Of a stretch of DNA of 64,000 bases, positions 1-11,600 are shown piece by piece. The DNA is taken from positions 1-64,000 of the forward strand of contig CACRSC010000062.1 in the NCBI GenBank assembly GCA_902651635.1, in the 5' to 3' direction. A program made the position numbers and the translations under genes. The stretch is from Mastigamoeba balamuthi (lineage: Eukaryota; Evosea; Mastigamoebida; Mastigamoebidae). A model generated the notes under the pieces. That model did not search any database. It worked only from the letters and a program-made list of their open reading frames with translations, and was not told the DNA's origin. Every line of letters starts with the position of its first letter. Within the stretch, counting starts at the first letter, position 1.

Positions 1-266
1 TATCTCGGTCGGAATCGGAAATCGCAGTGCCAGATATCTCAATGAGCCGAGGCTCAGTGCATAGCGATGGCATTCCAGACATTCCGGGGGGGAGTCTTTC
101 GCATTGGTAATCTGAACAGAAGATGGCCAATTCTGGCTCGAAGATATTGCGGTGCTTCGATTGCCCTTCCTGGCAGAGATTTTCAAGGCTCGTTTCTCAT
201 TCAGCCACAACATTTTTCCAATCAGTCGCGAGAAGAAGACTGCCCACCACATCTCAGAGCACTCTG

Positions 267-2494
267 ATGCGCGCAGGACAACTGGCAGTATACGCGCTCG
301 GACTGTGGGCAGCCACAGCCGTTTGGGCGCCTGCAGAGGCGCGCGAGGGGTCGACGTGTGCGAGTGCTATCCGCGTGGCGCAGCTGCCATTCAGGCACTC
401 GTCGGTCCTCGCCGCCAACGACACCCCCGCCATCCCCATCTGCTCCAACGACACCCAGACCTTCCTCCCGGGTGCGCTCTCTCCGCCTCGTCCGCCCCCA
501 GCGCCCCCATTCCAATGCCATGTGACGTTTTTCTCGAGTTTTATAAATAGAAACCGAACCTTTGCATTCTGAATTCTGCGCGACCTGTTTCGTGTGGCAC
601 TCACTGACCAGCTATCGCAGCCGTTTTATACTTGATTGCAGGGGACGGGAACTCGTTTCAGGCTTCAACGTGCAATGCGGGGAACATGAGGGTTGCCGTC
701 AAGGCGCTGAGCAACTGCACCGAAGGGGCCTGCCTTCCCACCAGCAGCATCGTGTCGTGCGCTGAAGGTTGGTCCGTGCGTTGGCCCACTGTGTCCGGCG
801 TGAACTACACGATTGTCGCCTATCCCCTTGCGATGAGCTTCGCCACAGACTACAATCTGACTGTCACCTGTGCGTACTGGGAGTTCCTTCTGTTTTCACG
901 TTTTTTCTCCCAGCTCTGTGTGGAGACGGGGCAATCAACCCCGGAGAGAGTTGCGATGGCGGAGAAGTTGGTACGCCCGGATGCTCTACTTCATGCCGGT
1001 GCATTGGGGACTACATTCAGTGCCCAGAGGGGCCCTTCCAGACATGCTGCAGAAGTATCAGAACAGATTGCACGAGAAAGAACTAAATAGAATCGCAGAC
1101 TGTGTTTCGGAGTGCGCAGCATGCAACTACAACACAGCGCAGTGTTGGAAGTGCAATCCATCGTACGGCCTGTCGAACAACAACTGCACGCGTTGCATAG
1201 ACGGAGAGGAGTACAGCACCGGAGACATTCCATGCACAAGTGACTTGCATTATTGCTCGAACCTGGATAATCTTATAACAAATGCCTACAGAATGCTATG
1301 GTCACTGTGCCATCTGCAATGTCACAAACGGGAACTGCAACAAGTGCCTTGATGGCTGGGAGCCAAGCACTAGCGATCCCAAATCATGCACCTCCTGCCA
1401 ATATGGATGGTGGAGCCAGGGTGGGCACTGCTTCGGTGGGACACTCATCACCTTCATTGAGAATCGCACTCAACATACCCGCAGAATGCGGAAGCAACTG
1501 CTTGAAGTGTTCGTCGCCCTCAGTGTGCACCAGGTGCAAAGAAAGTGGCTATGGCATTCAGAACAGTTCATGCGCCCCCTGCTCCGGAGGTCTCTGGAGC
1601 GATGGCGACACCCCCTGCATTCCGTGTACAATTCCAAATTGCACTGCGTGCACTCCCAAAGGAGACTGCGGTACTTGTGCATCAGGATCCGGATGGGAGA
1701 AAAGGAACAGGACAACTGGATGCCTTCCCTGTGAACCGGGGCAGTTCAACACTGGAGCATACCCCTTCTGCACTCGTAAACCGCCATTTTTCCAATATGC
1801 ACTGTAACCGACTCGCGCAGAGTGCGACTGGGACAAGTGTAAAATATGCAACCCCTACACATCCGATTGTGCAGCCTGCTCGGGAACGCAGTACACCAAC
1901 GACGGGATCACCTGCAAGAGTACGTGACTTTGCACAGTAACTTCTGAAAAAAGGCACAGATTGTACAATGGGGAATGGCTGCAAGAGCTGTGATGGATTC
2001 GAAGATAAGTGTGACCAATGTGACCCTGGAAACTACTTCATGGGAACCGAGTGTCTTCCTTGTCCCAACAACACATTCTCGAAGAATGGGACCGAGTCCT
2101 ACTGCATGCCGTGTACTGCAGGCTATGCATGCAGTAGGTGCTCTTCAATCACGGGTGTCTGCTCTCTCTGCGCTCCTGGATTTGAGTCCGATGGCCACGA
2201 CTGCAAGCAATGCAAGAGCAAAATGTGGAGTCCGGACGGAATTGTGTGCCAAAGTCCGTTCCTGATCAATTAAATCCAATTGTCTTACCTTTACTAGATT
2301 GCACCTTGGAGGGTGGCTGTATCGCATGTGATAGGATGAATGGAATGTGCACCTGGTGCCCTATTGGTAAAACTCCGAATGGCCATGGATGTGTTGAAGC
2401 ATCTTCGTCGATGTCATCATCTGTGTGCTTTGCTGCTGCATGGATCTTATCCGTTGCAATACTGAACACATTTGCCAGAGATAAGTTCCTGTGA
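267..2494 (+). CDS. Secreted Cys-rich repeat surface protein (paralogue 1)
   Basis: Unrecognised surface protein. The ATG at 267 opens a signal peptide (ALGLWAATAVWAPAEA) followed by a beta-sandwich-like domain (GDGNSF...ACLPTS...YTIVAYPL) that resembles PPC-type secreted domains. After this come many furin/EGF-like CxxC modules (for example CLPCPNNTFSKNG, CSLCAPGF) and a C-terminal hydrophobic segment (CFAAAWILSVAILNTFA), consistent with a GPI or membrane anchor. Introns inferred at about 472-641, 871-914, 1054-1098, 1243-1287, 1440-1480, 1780-1825, 1920-1960 and 2255-2300, because the reading frame passes between frames exactly at GT...AG pairs. It is the longer of a tandem pair with the gene at 3048; both share the N-domain and the last repeats. 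Extracellular adhesion or sensing is an inference only. Confidence 0.75.
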
Positions 2495-3047
2495 ACGGTT
2501 TGACAGCAAGTTCAATAGACACAGATTGGTTGCTCTTTCACACTCTTATGTTTTTTACTGTTCTGGCATTACGTTTGGCATGCTGGTACTTGAGTGGTTA
2601 ACCCAACATCTTGCTTGCATTATTTGTGCAAATTCTCCGATTTGGGGAGTGCTTTCATCCAGTACAGTTTTTAAAAGGCAATTCTGAAGAGTGTTTGAAA
2701 AGAACGTTTAACCCTCTGCACGAGACGTTCCTGATTGTGAGTAGGAAGGCCCCTCAGTTCTGTCGCTAATCTTTTTGATTGTTCCCCATTGCACGCTGCA
2801 CTTCTCTTGTTGTTTTGGCTGAATTCTGGCACCAATGAATGTGCAGTCGATAGGCTAGTTGGGGAAAAAAAGCCGAGGAAATGTAAGTCGGAAATGGACT
2901 GTCAAATTCCGTTGAATAAGAAAGAGTTCAGATTTGTGGTTTCGGGTGGTTCCAACCTTGCCACGTATCACTGGCATTTCCGACACAACGTGTTGTGGGG
3001 TCTGATACTCACTGGCTTCGAAAAGACCGGAGCGTGAGGCTCCTCAA
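2495..3047. other. Intergenic spacer
   Basis: AT-richer than its neighbours. No open frame starting with ATG and no sequence that I recognise. It holds the 3' flank of the first Cys-rich gene and the promoter of the second. Confidence 0.5.
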
Positions 3048-4567
3048 ATGGCGATGTCTGCGGTCTGGCTATGGGCAGTGGTTTCAGCCCTCGTGAGGGC
3101 ACCTGCGGCCTCGCGCGAGGGGTCTACGTGCTCGACTGCGATTCAGGTGGCCCAGCTGCCATTCAGTCACACGTCGGTCCTCGCCGCCAACGACACCCCT
3201 GCCATCCCCATCTGCTCTAATGACACCCAGACCTTCCTTCCGGGTGTGCACTGCGCTGCCTCGGCCTCCCATTCCACCTCTGTGCATTTTCCAGACTTTT
3301 CCCATTTTCTCGAATTCTGTGAAACGAGGAAGACCAGAAATCTAAAGGCGATTGCAGCTGTGCATTACCAGATTGCGGGGGACGGGAACTCGTTTGAGGC
3401 CTCGGCGTGCAATGCGGAGAACGTGAGGATTGCTGTCAAGCAGCTGAGCAACTGCGCCGAGGGGGCCTGCCTGCCCACCAGCAGGAACGTCTCGTGTGCC
3501 CAGGGCTGGCTGGTGCAGTGGCCCTCAGTGTCTGGCGTTGACTACGTCATTGTCGTATTTCCCCTTGAATCGAACCAGTCTTCCGAATTCAATCTGACTG
3601 TCGCCAGTGCGGCTACTCGTCTTGTATCTCTGACACTTGATGTTCCAGCACTGTGTGGGAACGGGGTACTCGACCCTGGAGAAAACTGCGATGGAGGTCA
3701 GACAGGAACACCGGGATGCTCTTCGTGCGTATGCTCTGGAGACTACATCTCGTGTCCAGATGGCCCTAACCAGACGTGCTGCCAAAGTGCCACCCCATCA
3801 CGAATTCGCCTGCCTGACACGAGCCACCAGACTGTACTCCGCATTGTGCCACCTGTAACTACTCTACAGCCCAGTGTCTGCACTGCAATACTGAATATGG
3901 ATTGCTGAACAGCAGTTGCATCCACTGCGACAGAGATGAGTACAGCACCGGAGACATTCCGTGCACTAGTAACTAACGGCCCATCAATTCCTGATCTCAC
4001 TCGATCACAGAATGTGATAGCAATTGTATTGTCTGCAACCCAATCAGCGGCAACTGCAGCAGGTGTAGCCCTGGATTCTACTTCGTGGGGGTCCAGTGCA
4101 TTCCCTGCCCCAACAACACCTTCTCTGTGAACGGCACCGCCTCGCAATGCACGCCGTGTTTCGATAACAGTTCCTGCCGGATGTGCTCCCCAGTCACAGG
4201 CACCTGCTCTCTCTGTGCCCGTGGGTCTGAGCCTCTCGGCTATGGCTGCTCAATGTGTGGCAGCACGTCATGGAGTCGGGATGGAACCAGATGTGAAAGT
4301 ATGTTACAGAAACCCTCGACGATAAACTGATCCAGTTGTGCATTAGATTGTGCAGGAGAGGATGGGTGCATGGCGTGCGACAGGATGACTGGTCAGTGCA
4401 CACTCTGTCCTCCAAGCACGGTACCTGATGGCACCGACTGTGTTTTTGTTGATTTCCCTTTGGATGAAGCCCAGTCGTCCCATTCTTCCCCTGATTCTGC
4501 CTCGGGTATCGCTGGTGCCGTGCTCTCCCTGATGCTCTCCCTCTCTGCCACCGCCAGACAACTCTGA
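3048..4567 (+). CDS. Secreted Cys-rich GPI-like surface protein (paralogue 2)
   Basis: Shorter tandem paralogue of the gene at 267. ATG at 3048 starts a signal peptide (VWLWAVVSALVRAPAA); REGSTC...AQLPF, DTPAIPICSNDTQTFLPG and GDGNSFEASACN match paralogue 1 nearly residue for residue. Introns are inferred at about 3246-3377, 3788-3833, 3970-4012 and 4297-4353, at the same places and phases as in paralogue 1. It lacks several of the central Cys modules of paralogue 1, so one copy has gained or lost repeats. The tail, a Ser-rich stretch followed by GIAGAVLSLMLSLSATARQL and stop, is a textbook GPI-anchor signal. It is convergent with the membrane protein at 4896-7278. Function unknown. Confidence 0.75.
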
Positions 4568-4895
4568 TGAGGGGCGAATGGGTGGTCAGGAGCACAACAG
4601 ACTGTGATACTCCGGCATCCAAGTTCCATGTGGTCTGCTTGCTTGTCTGCCTCTGTTTCACAGCTCACCGCTGAAAAGACACCGCTCAAGATGGGCCACA
4701 TGATTGCCAACGGCCGGCAACTGGTGTGTGGATAGCGGCTGCAAAGAGGCGGGTGTATTTGCTCCAGTGTATCGCACGAGCGACACCTTCCCAGATTACA
4801 ATCAGTCCTGGGCAAGCATCGAGGGAGGTCGGCGGGTGTGTGGTGGTGGTGGCGTTGTGGTCGGGCGCGCGGCTCTGCGTGGCGCTGGCTCGGTG

Positions 4896-7278
4896 CTACA
4901 AGTTTATCTTGGGCGTCACGACCGCCGCGAGGTCGACGACGGCGATGGCCGACGCGCAGAGCGACGAGAGCAGCACCACGAAGCTCGTCCGCCAGTACCA
5001 CAGCAGGAACTCGAGCACGTCGACGGTCCTCTCGCCCTTGGGCATCCCCACAAGCTCCCCGGCCGGCACGACGCCCACCGCCAGCAGCGACGGCCTCTTC
5101 ATCGCCTCGCTCAGCATCGGCGTCCCGCGCCGCGCAGGCGCTGCCCCCTGCGGCCCCGCGCCCGTGCCGCCCAGCGCGGGCTTGCGGTCCTCCTGCGAGC
5201 TGTCGGGGCCCGAGACCACCTCGACGACGTCCGCGAGGAGGTTGGGCACTGTGCTCAGCTCCGTGGTCTGCGACGGCTCCTGCTCGCGCTCCTCGCTCGC
5301 CTCCAGCGATCGCACACGCGGCGACAGAGGGGACGACGCCGGCGACTGCGCGGGGGAGGTCTTGGCGAGGCCCAGGCTGGCCCCGAAGTAGTAGACGTTC
5401 TGGCGGTCCAGTGATGAGAGGCATCCGGAGGGAGCGACGGCGAGGGAGTGCGCACGACGGCGAGGGCAACCGCGCAGGCGGCGATGTTGAAGAAGAGCAC
5501 CGAGAGGCCCATGGCGAAGAACGAGGACCGCGTGACGAGCTGCTCCGACTGCGAGTCGGACGAGGCGGCCGTGCCCGCCAGGCAGGAGATCTTGACGAGG
5601 ATGCACACGTCCGACGTCTCGTGCCCCGTGTCCAGCTCGTACATCTGCGCGCCAGCGGGTGAGCTGCAGCCTCAGCAGCAGTGGGAGGTACCCAGAAGAA
5701 GCCGACCATGCCCAGGACCGTGAGCGCCGTGTGCAGCGTGTCGATGATCCTCCGCGTCCAGTCCTCGGTCGACATGGACCGCGTGCAGATGTTCTTGAGC
5801 CACTGCGCGGAGGTCAGAGCGACGAGGGAGGCGGGGGAGACGCGCCTGCCGGGACTGCACGAGGCGGAGGCGGGAGAAGCAGAGCTGCAGGAGGAGCCTG
5901 TCGGTGCCCGTCAGCTGGGCCAGCGAGACGATGCACTGCGCCGTCAGCAGCAGGTAGAAGGAGCTGTTGGGCCGCGACGAGACAAAGTAGAGCAGCATCC
6001 ACGCGTACTGCTTGTAGACCATCACGATGAACGCGAACCTGTAGTACACGCCGTGCCCCGCGGTCCCCATCCCTGCGCGGGCGCGGGGGGAGGGTGGGCT
6101 GAGCGCGGGAGAGGCCCTGCTGGCAGTGCCGGGGCGCACGGGAGCTGACGACGAGGATCAGCTTGACGCAGAGGAAGAGCAGGCACATGAGGGCGGCCTG
6201 GACGAGCCCCCAGTGGTCGTAGACGGGGGCGCCGATGCTGAGGACGGCGTCGAAGATGGGCTGGACGATCGAGTAGGACCTGCTGGCGTTCCAGAACAGC
6301 AGCACGTAGCCGAAGCTGTACTCGGTGCTCTGCCTCCTGCAGTCCCAGAGCAGCAGCCCCACCACCGGCACGATGAACGCGAACAGCACCGCCCGCGCCA
6401 TGTCCGGCACCAGCCGCGCGGCCACCAGCAGGTCTGAGAGGGCAGGCAGGGCCGTCAGCTTTTCGCTGCCCGAAACCCGTTGAAACACGCCGAAATGGAC
6501 CGGGAAAATGAACCGGCCGGTGCTGCCAAAAACGAAGCTGGAAAAACTTGCCCAGAAGGAAGACGGCGATCTGGAGGACGAGGGCGAAGGGGCCGACCCA
6601 GGTGCCCGGGTGGCGCAGCAGCAGCCAGGCCCTGCGCGCAGCCCCGCGCTCGTCGCAGTAGGGCCTGTCGCGGGCGCGGACCCAGGCGAAGAAGCAGAGG
6701 AAGAGCAGCGGCCTGCAGAGCTCGACGTTGAGCGAGCGGGCCACGTTGGCGCCCAGGTCGCTGCTGCTGTGCCGCTCGGCCCCGAACGACCTGAACGCGA
6801 TGATCCCCAGCGACACTGCCACGTGCACAGCCTTCGCAGGGGAGGCTGAGGAGAGAGAGAGGAGCCAGAGAGGCGTGGGTGCTTCGCACGGTGATGGCGC
6901 AGAGGAGGGCCCTGTCGCGGGGTCGGTAGCGGGCCTTCCTGTCGGGCTGCGGCTTGGACCACAGCAGCACGTCGATGCACGAGGCGATGAAGAACACAGG
7001 GCCGACCTCCCACAGCGTGTCCTTGAGCTGTGCAGTGCAGGAGGAGGGGGGGGGACTGTCAGTGGCCCCTATTTTTGACCCTCGACAGTGGGCACTGCTG
7101 TGGGGGCTGAGACGAGGGCGCTCACGAAGCCGAGGGCGTGGCTGCCCTGGCGCCGCGCAGACGAGTTGTTGGCGCCCCAGCCGACGAGGACGGCCCACGA
7201 GCAGAGCACGAGGGCCGCGAAGAGCGAGGCGCCCCTGAGGAGGCTGGACGCCGCGCGCCGCACAGTGCGCTTAGCCAT
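4896..7278 (-). CDS. Polytopic membrane protein, unrecognised family
   Basis: Reads on the minus strand from the ATG at 7278 (MAKRTVRRAASSLL) to the stop at 4896. At least six introns are inferred. About 10-12 hydrophobic spans are visible in order: ALVLCSWAVLVGW, GPVFFIASCIDVLLW, VSLGIIAF, PLLFLCFFAWV, FALVLQIAVFLLGKFF, AVLFAFIVPVVGLLLW, ALMCLLFLCVKLILVV, FAFIVMVYKQYAWMLLYFV, LLLTAQCIVSLAQ, LHTALTVLGMVGFFW, FFAMGLSVLFFNIAACAVA and FVVLLSSLCASAIAVVDLA. A Ser/Pro/Glu-rich hydrophilic loop of about 100 residues precedes the last span. I do not recognise a transporter or GPCR signature. Exon borders are approximate. Confidence 0.65.
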
Positions 7279-8647
7279 TTTTCGACCTCGCAGAGAGCGG
7301 GGGTGCAGAGAAAGTGCAGCACTGACGTGATTCTCGGCAGATTCCCCCTTTGAGCCTGCCAGTCGTCCTCAGCCCACGCTGGCCGCGCGCCTGGGCGCAG
7401 CCCGGAGGGCGCGGGGGGCTGCATGGAGCTATGGCTGGGCAGCGGAAGCGAGGCTCCTGCCGTCCAAGTTCCGGGATGGCGTGAGATATTTTCGCGATTT
7501 GGCGGGAAAATCTACGCCATGTCCGTACGACGATGAGTCCTGGACAGGAGACGAGCAGGCAGCCTGCGCGCCGTATGGCCCCCTTTTGGAGGCTGAGGCG
7601 TGCTCCAAGGATGATCTGAAGGGGAACGCAGGGCAGCACCAGGCACCTGGGGGGGAGAGATGCGGACAGACAACCGGCCAGCAAACAGCGCAGTGGGCTG
7701 CCCGTTGGGTTGACGGGCTCTGGAAAGGTGCAGTGCGGGAGCAGCAGACAGGCCCCCTGATGCGACACCAACGACGGGCCACAGGGACACGAGACCTGCT
7801 GGCACAGCAACCTGCAGCACTTGTGAACACCCCTGGGGCGGCTGGAGCAGCTGGGGGCACGGGCACAGCGGCGAGGGGTCGCTCTGGTCTGCGTGGGTGC
7901 GGGTCAGCTTCTGGGGGAGCGAGCGATGCGACGTGACACGATGCATCAGCCCCCCCACTGCTGGGGCTGGGAGGGATGTGGCACCTCCGGTACCCCCCGT
8001 GGCACGGGTGCTGAGGGTGGTGGAGGTGCTGCTGGGGTGTCAGCTGCGGTGCCAGCGGCTGCCGGCTGATGCGACTGCCGAGGGCTGAGAGAAAGATATT
8101 TGCCCTGCCGGATCAGCATCCCCCTGTCTGCGTATCCTCCCCGAGTCGAGATCTCGAGGCACCGCACGGACGGTGGCCGCTCAGTGCCCTCTCGTGCGGA
8201 ACCCAAATCAGGATCGGAAATTGCAGGTGCAGTGGAATAGCACTGCCACCATCGTTGCCCCACTGCCCCCTCTCCCCCCCAGCCCAGCCAGCACACGATG
8301 GCAGGCCAGAGGCAGCCCGCCCACCTGCGCCCCGCATCGGGAACATACAGCACAGGTCTGCCTCTGCCCCGCAGCGTTTCGGTGACTCTTGGAACGCGGG
8401 GGCAGCCCCACGCCCCGTTTGTTGACCTCTGACGTGGCAGTCGCTGACATCACCGCCCGAAGCGGCAACGCGCAGGGGGCGCCCGCCAGAGAATCTCCGC
8501 GTGTGTTTTCCAGAGCGCCCGAATTGACAGGGCCACGCGGCCCCTCAGTGGCCCGCATCGCGAATCAGCCGATCTGCGGCCCTCACAACACTTACACGAC
8601 CCCGCACCCACAGGCCAGCACACCCACCGGTCCCACCCATCGCGGAA
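7279..8647. other. Divergent intergenic region, no supported gene
   Basis: About 1.37 kb between the divergent membrane-protein gene and the receptor gene. Open frames here lack ATG-led, intron-consistent coding signal. Position 7497-7509 holds TTTGGCGGGAAAA, a good match to the E2F/DP consensus, next to GAGATATTTTCGCG. I see nothing else. Confidence 0.45.
7497..7509. promoter_or_regulatory. E2F/DP-like site
   Basis: TTTGGCGGGAAAA matches the consensus TTTSSCGC with a flanking GAAA half. It sits in the shared upstream region of two divergent genes. Similar cores occur at about 19538, 48196, 52797, 53462 and 53480. Regulatory role is an inference. Confidence 0.3.
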
Positions 8648-11600
8648 ATGCCCACCACTGCCTCGCTCGTGCCTCTGCTGGCTCTGCTGGCGCTGCTGGT
8701 GGTGGGGGCAGCGGCCCAGGGGCTGCAGCTGCCGGTGCCCTCGGGGAGGTGCCTGGGGGCCACGGGGGCCGTCGTCGTCGGGCAGAGCACGGCGGCGCCC
8801 TTCAGCGTGCTGGGACAGGGCGCGGCAGAGGGCCTGCGGGCCGCCGTCGAGGAGGCGTCGCTGCTGACGAGGATCCCGCTGGTCGTCGTCCAGTACGAGG
8901 ACAACTACACTCAGGTTCCCCTGGGCTCCCCCTCCTCCTCCTCCTCCTCTCCACGTGGGGTGGGGGTCTCGCGTGGAGGGGGTGTCCTCTGTGCCGGCCA
9001 GTGTTTGGGGCCTCCAGTCCTCGTGGAGCAGTTTCTTCCTGTCTGTCCCGGGACACTGGGGGCGGTGTGCCACTGCGAGATGTCGTGGGCACTCGGGGGA
9101 GATGCGGGGGGGCCAGTGGCCCCGCGGTGTACCGCTGCAGCAGTGTGCACCACGAACACGTCTTACGGGGGCAGTTTTCCGTTTTTCCGTTTTTCGGTAC
9201 CGCACCGTAACGTTGCCCGTAAAAACCGCTCAAGGAAAAAGCACCGCCGTGAAAATTGACCCTCCTGGCGGACGCTTCTCACGACACGAAAAACGGACCC
9301 CGCGCCACCGCTGAGCAGGAGGCGCAGCTGCTGAACGTCCGGAGGCTCGTGGAGGAGGACTGCGCGTTCGTCGTGGCCGCGCCGACGACGGGCACCAGCA
9401 TGGGCGAGTCCACGTTCGACTACCTGCGCTCGCGCGGCGTCCCCATGGTCGGCGCCTACGCCGCCAGCGAGTGGATGCGCAACAGCTCCAACGTCCTCGG
9501 CCAGCTCGCCGTCAACGTCTCCCGTGCGCCTCTCCCGCCCTCTCTTCTTTCCCATTTCTCTCAGCTCTTGTCTGACCGGAATTTTTGCGGGTCGGGCCGT
9601 CGCGGATAAAAACGGGGCGTGGCGTCACGGGGCGGGCAGGCGCGGGGACGTGGGGGTGGGCGGCGGCGACGGTGCCGCTGGGGGTGAACGTGCGCGTGTC
9701 CGGGGGCGACGAGCTGAGCGCGATGCTGTCGTACGTGTCGCAGGACTGGGACCAGCTCTCGCGGGTCGCGCTCTTCTTCCAGTCGTCCACGTCGGGCGAG
9801 TTCGCCCGCGACTACCTCAACCAGTCGCTCTACTTCCTGACCACCGGCCAGACCGGCCTGCTCAACAACTGGGGCTTCTCCACCAACGAGTCCGCAGTCT
9901 CTCCCACAGGTCTCCGGGATCAATCAATTGATTTGGGGCTCCCCCTTACCCAGGATCACGGACGACGACGTGGGCGATGCCGTCAAGACGCTGTTCCCGG
10001 CGGAGGGCAAGACGCCCTCTGTGCTGATCGTGTGCGCGAGGCCCAAGCCCACGGCGGACTTCCTCTCGCAGGTCGCGCGGCTCGGCGTGGCGGGCGTTCG
10101 CGTGCTGCTCATGTCGTGGGTCTCGGCCGAGGACCTGCTGCTCTACCTCGACGCGGCCACGCGGGCCCAGCTCCAGCAGCAGCAGTTCAGCCTGTACTTT
10201 ACCCAGACGGTGCCGTTCCCGCAGGACTCGCCGTCGGCGCCGCTGCTCGTGCGCAGGTTCATGCGGTCGTCGGTCGTGCACAAGAACCACGCGGCGCTCG
10301 AGGCGTACCTGACGGGCTGGTTCGTCTACGAGGCCGCCCAGGAGGCGCTGGCCCGCACGGGGTCGCTGACGCGCCAGTCGTTCCTGTCGACCATCTTCGC
10401 CGACCTCCGCACGTTCGACGTGCTGGGCGTCCAGCTGGGGCCCTACGGCGACGGCGGGGCCGCCACCTATGTGGGCAGCACCGGTAGCACGGTGTCGGGG
10501 CAGCCGCCCGCCGACTGGTGCAACCAGGGCGCCCACGAGGTCTTCATGACGCGCCTCGACCTCGCGACCTGCGCGCTGGCGCCGATGCCGGTCTCCTCGT
10601 TCCGCTTCGCCAGCTGCCAGGCCCCGCGCTTCGTCGGCGCCGCGTCGACCGTCGTCGGCAGCGTCGCGGCCCCGGGCAGCGCGGCCGACGCCCGGACGCG
10701 CGCCGGCATCGCCGGGGCGCTCAACGGGCACAACAGCGTCAACCCGGGCAGGAGCGTCGTGCTCATGTCTCTGCAGGGAAACGTCACGGAGCTCGCGCCG
10801 CAGCGGCTGGCCAGCAGGAAGGGCGGCATGGCCGTCGTGGGCCTGCGGATCGACGACAGCAGCGGGCTGCGGGTCGCCGACGAGACGCTCGCGGTCGTCG
10901 GCGCGATGCCGGGGCTCTGGGCGCTGCGCGTGCCGTTCCGGCGCAACGTCGTCAACCTCTTCCCCTCGGCCTACCAGGAGATGCGCGTCGCCCAGCGGTT
11001 CCTCGAGTCGCGCAGTCGCAGCAGGGTCTACGTCATACGCAACAGCGCCAGCCCCTACACGGACGACTGCGTCGAGGGCCTCGGCCAGCTCGTCAACCTC
11101 TCGCACGTGCGTGTGGTCGCTGAGCCTCCAGGAGACTAAGGGTTTGCTCCGCAGATAAGCTTCGAGATCCAGGAGGCGTACGACCCGTCGGTGACGCCGG
11201 CGGACGTCATGCGAGCGCAGGGCCACAAGTACGACGCGTTCCTTGTGCTCGGGGGGACTGTGGGCGGCACGGGCAACACGACGGCTCTGCGGCTGCTCAG
11301 CTCCGATGCCGTCCTCGCGTCGCCGGACAACTCCACGCCGGCGCCGAGGAACGCCAGGGACCTCTACCAGCTCTCGGTGTCCCCGCCGCTCTCGTACTTC
11401 GCCTCGACGAGCGACATCCGCACGGGTGGGCCCGCAAGAGCGCTCTCCCCAGGGTCAACTGATTGTGCGCCCCCCATCGCAGAGTTCAGCACGTACGTGC
11501 CGTCGACGGACCAGGACGAGACCTCGTTCAGGGGGTTCCTGGTGGGCAAGTTCCTGTCGCTGGTCGTCGCGGGCATCAAGGCGGGCGACGTGGGCGCCGA

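Noticed and set aside
5814-7013. Single long minus-strand frame of ~400 codons as the gene itself
   Set aside because: Its coherent hydrophobic spans switch frames at GT-AG introns; much of the single frame is Arg/Pro-rich shadow.
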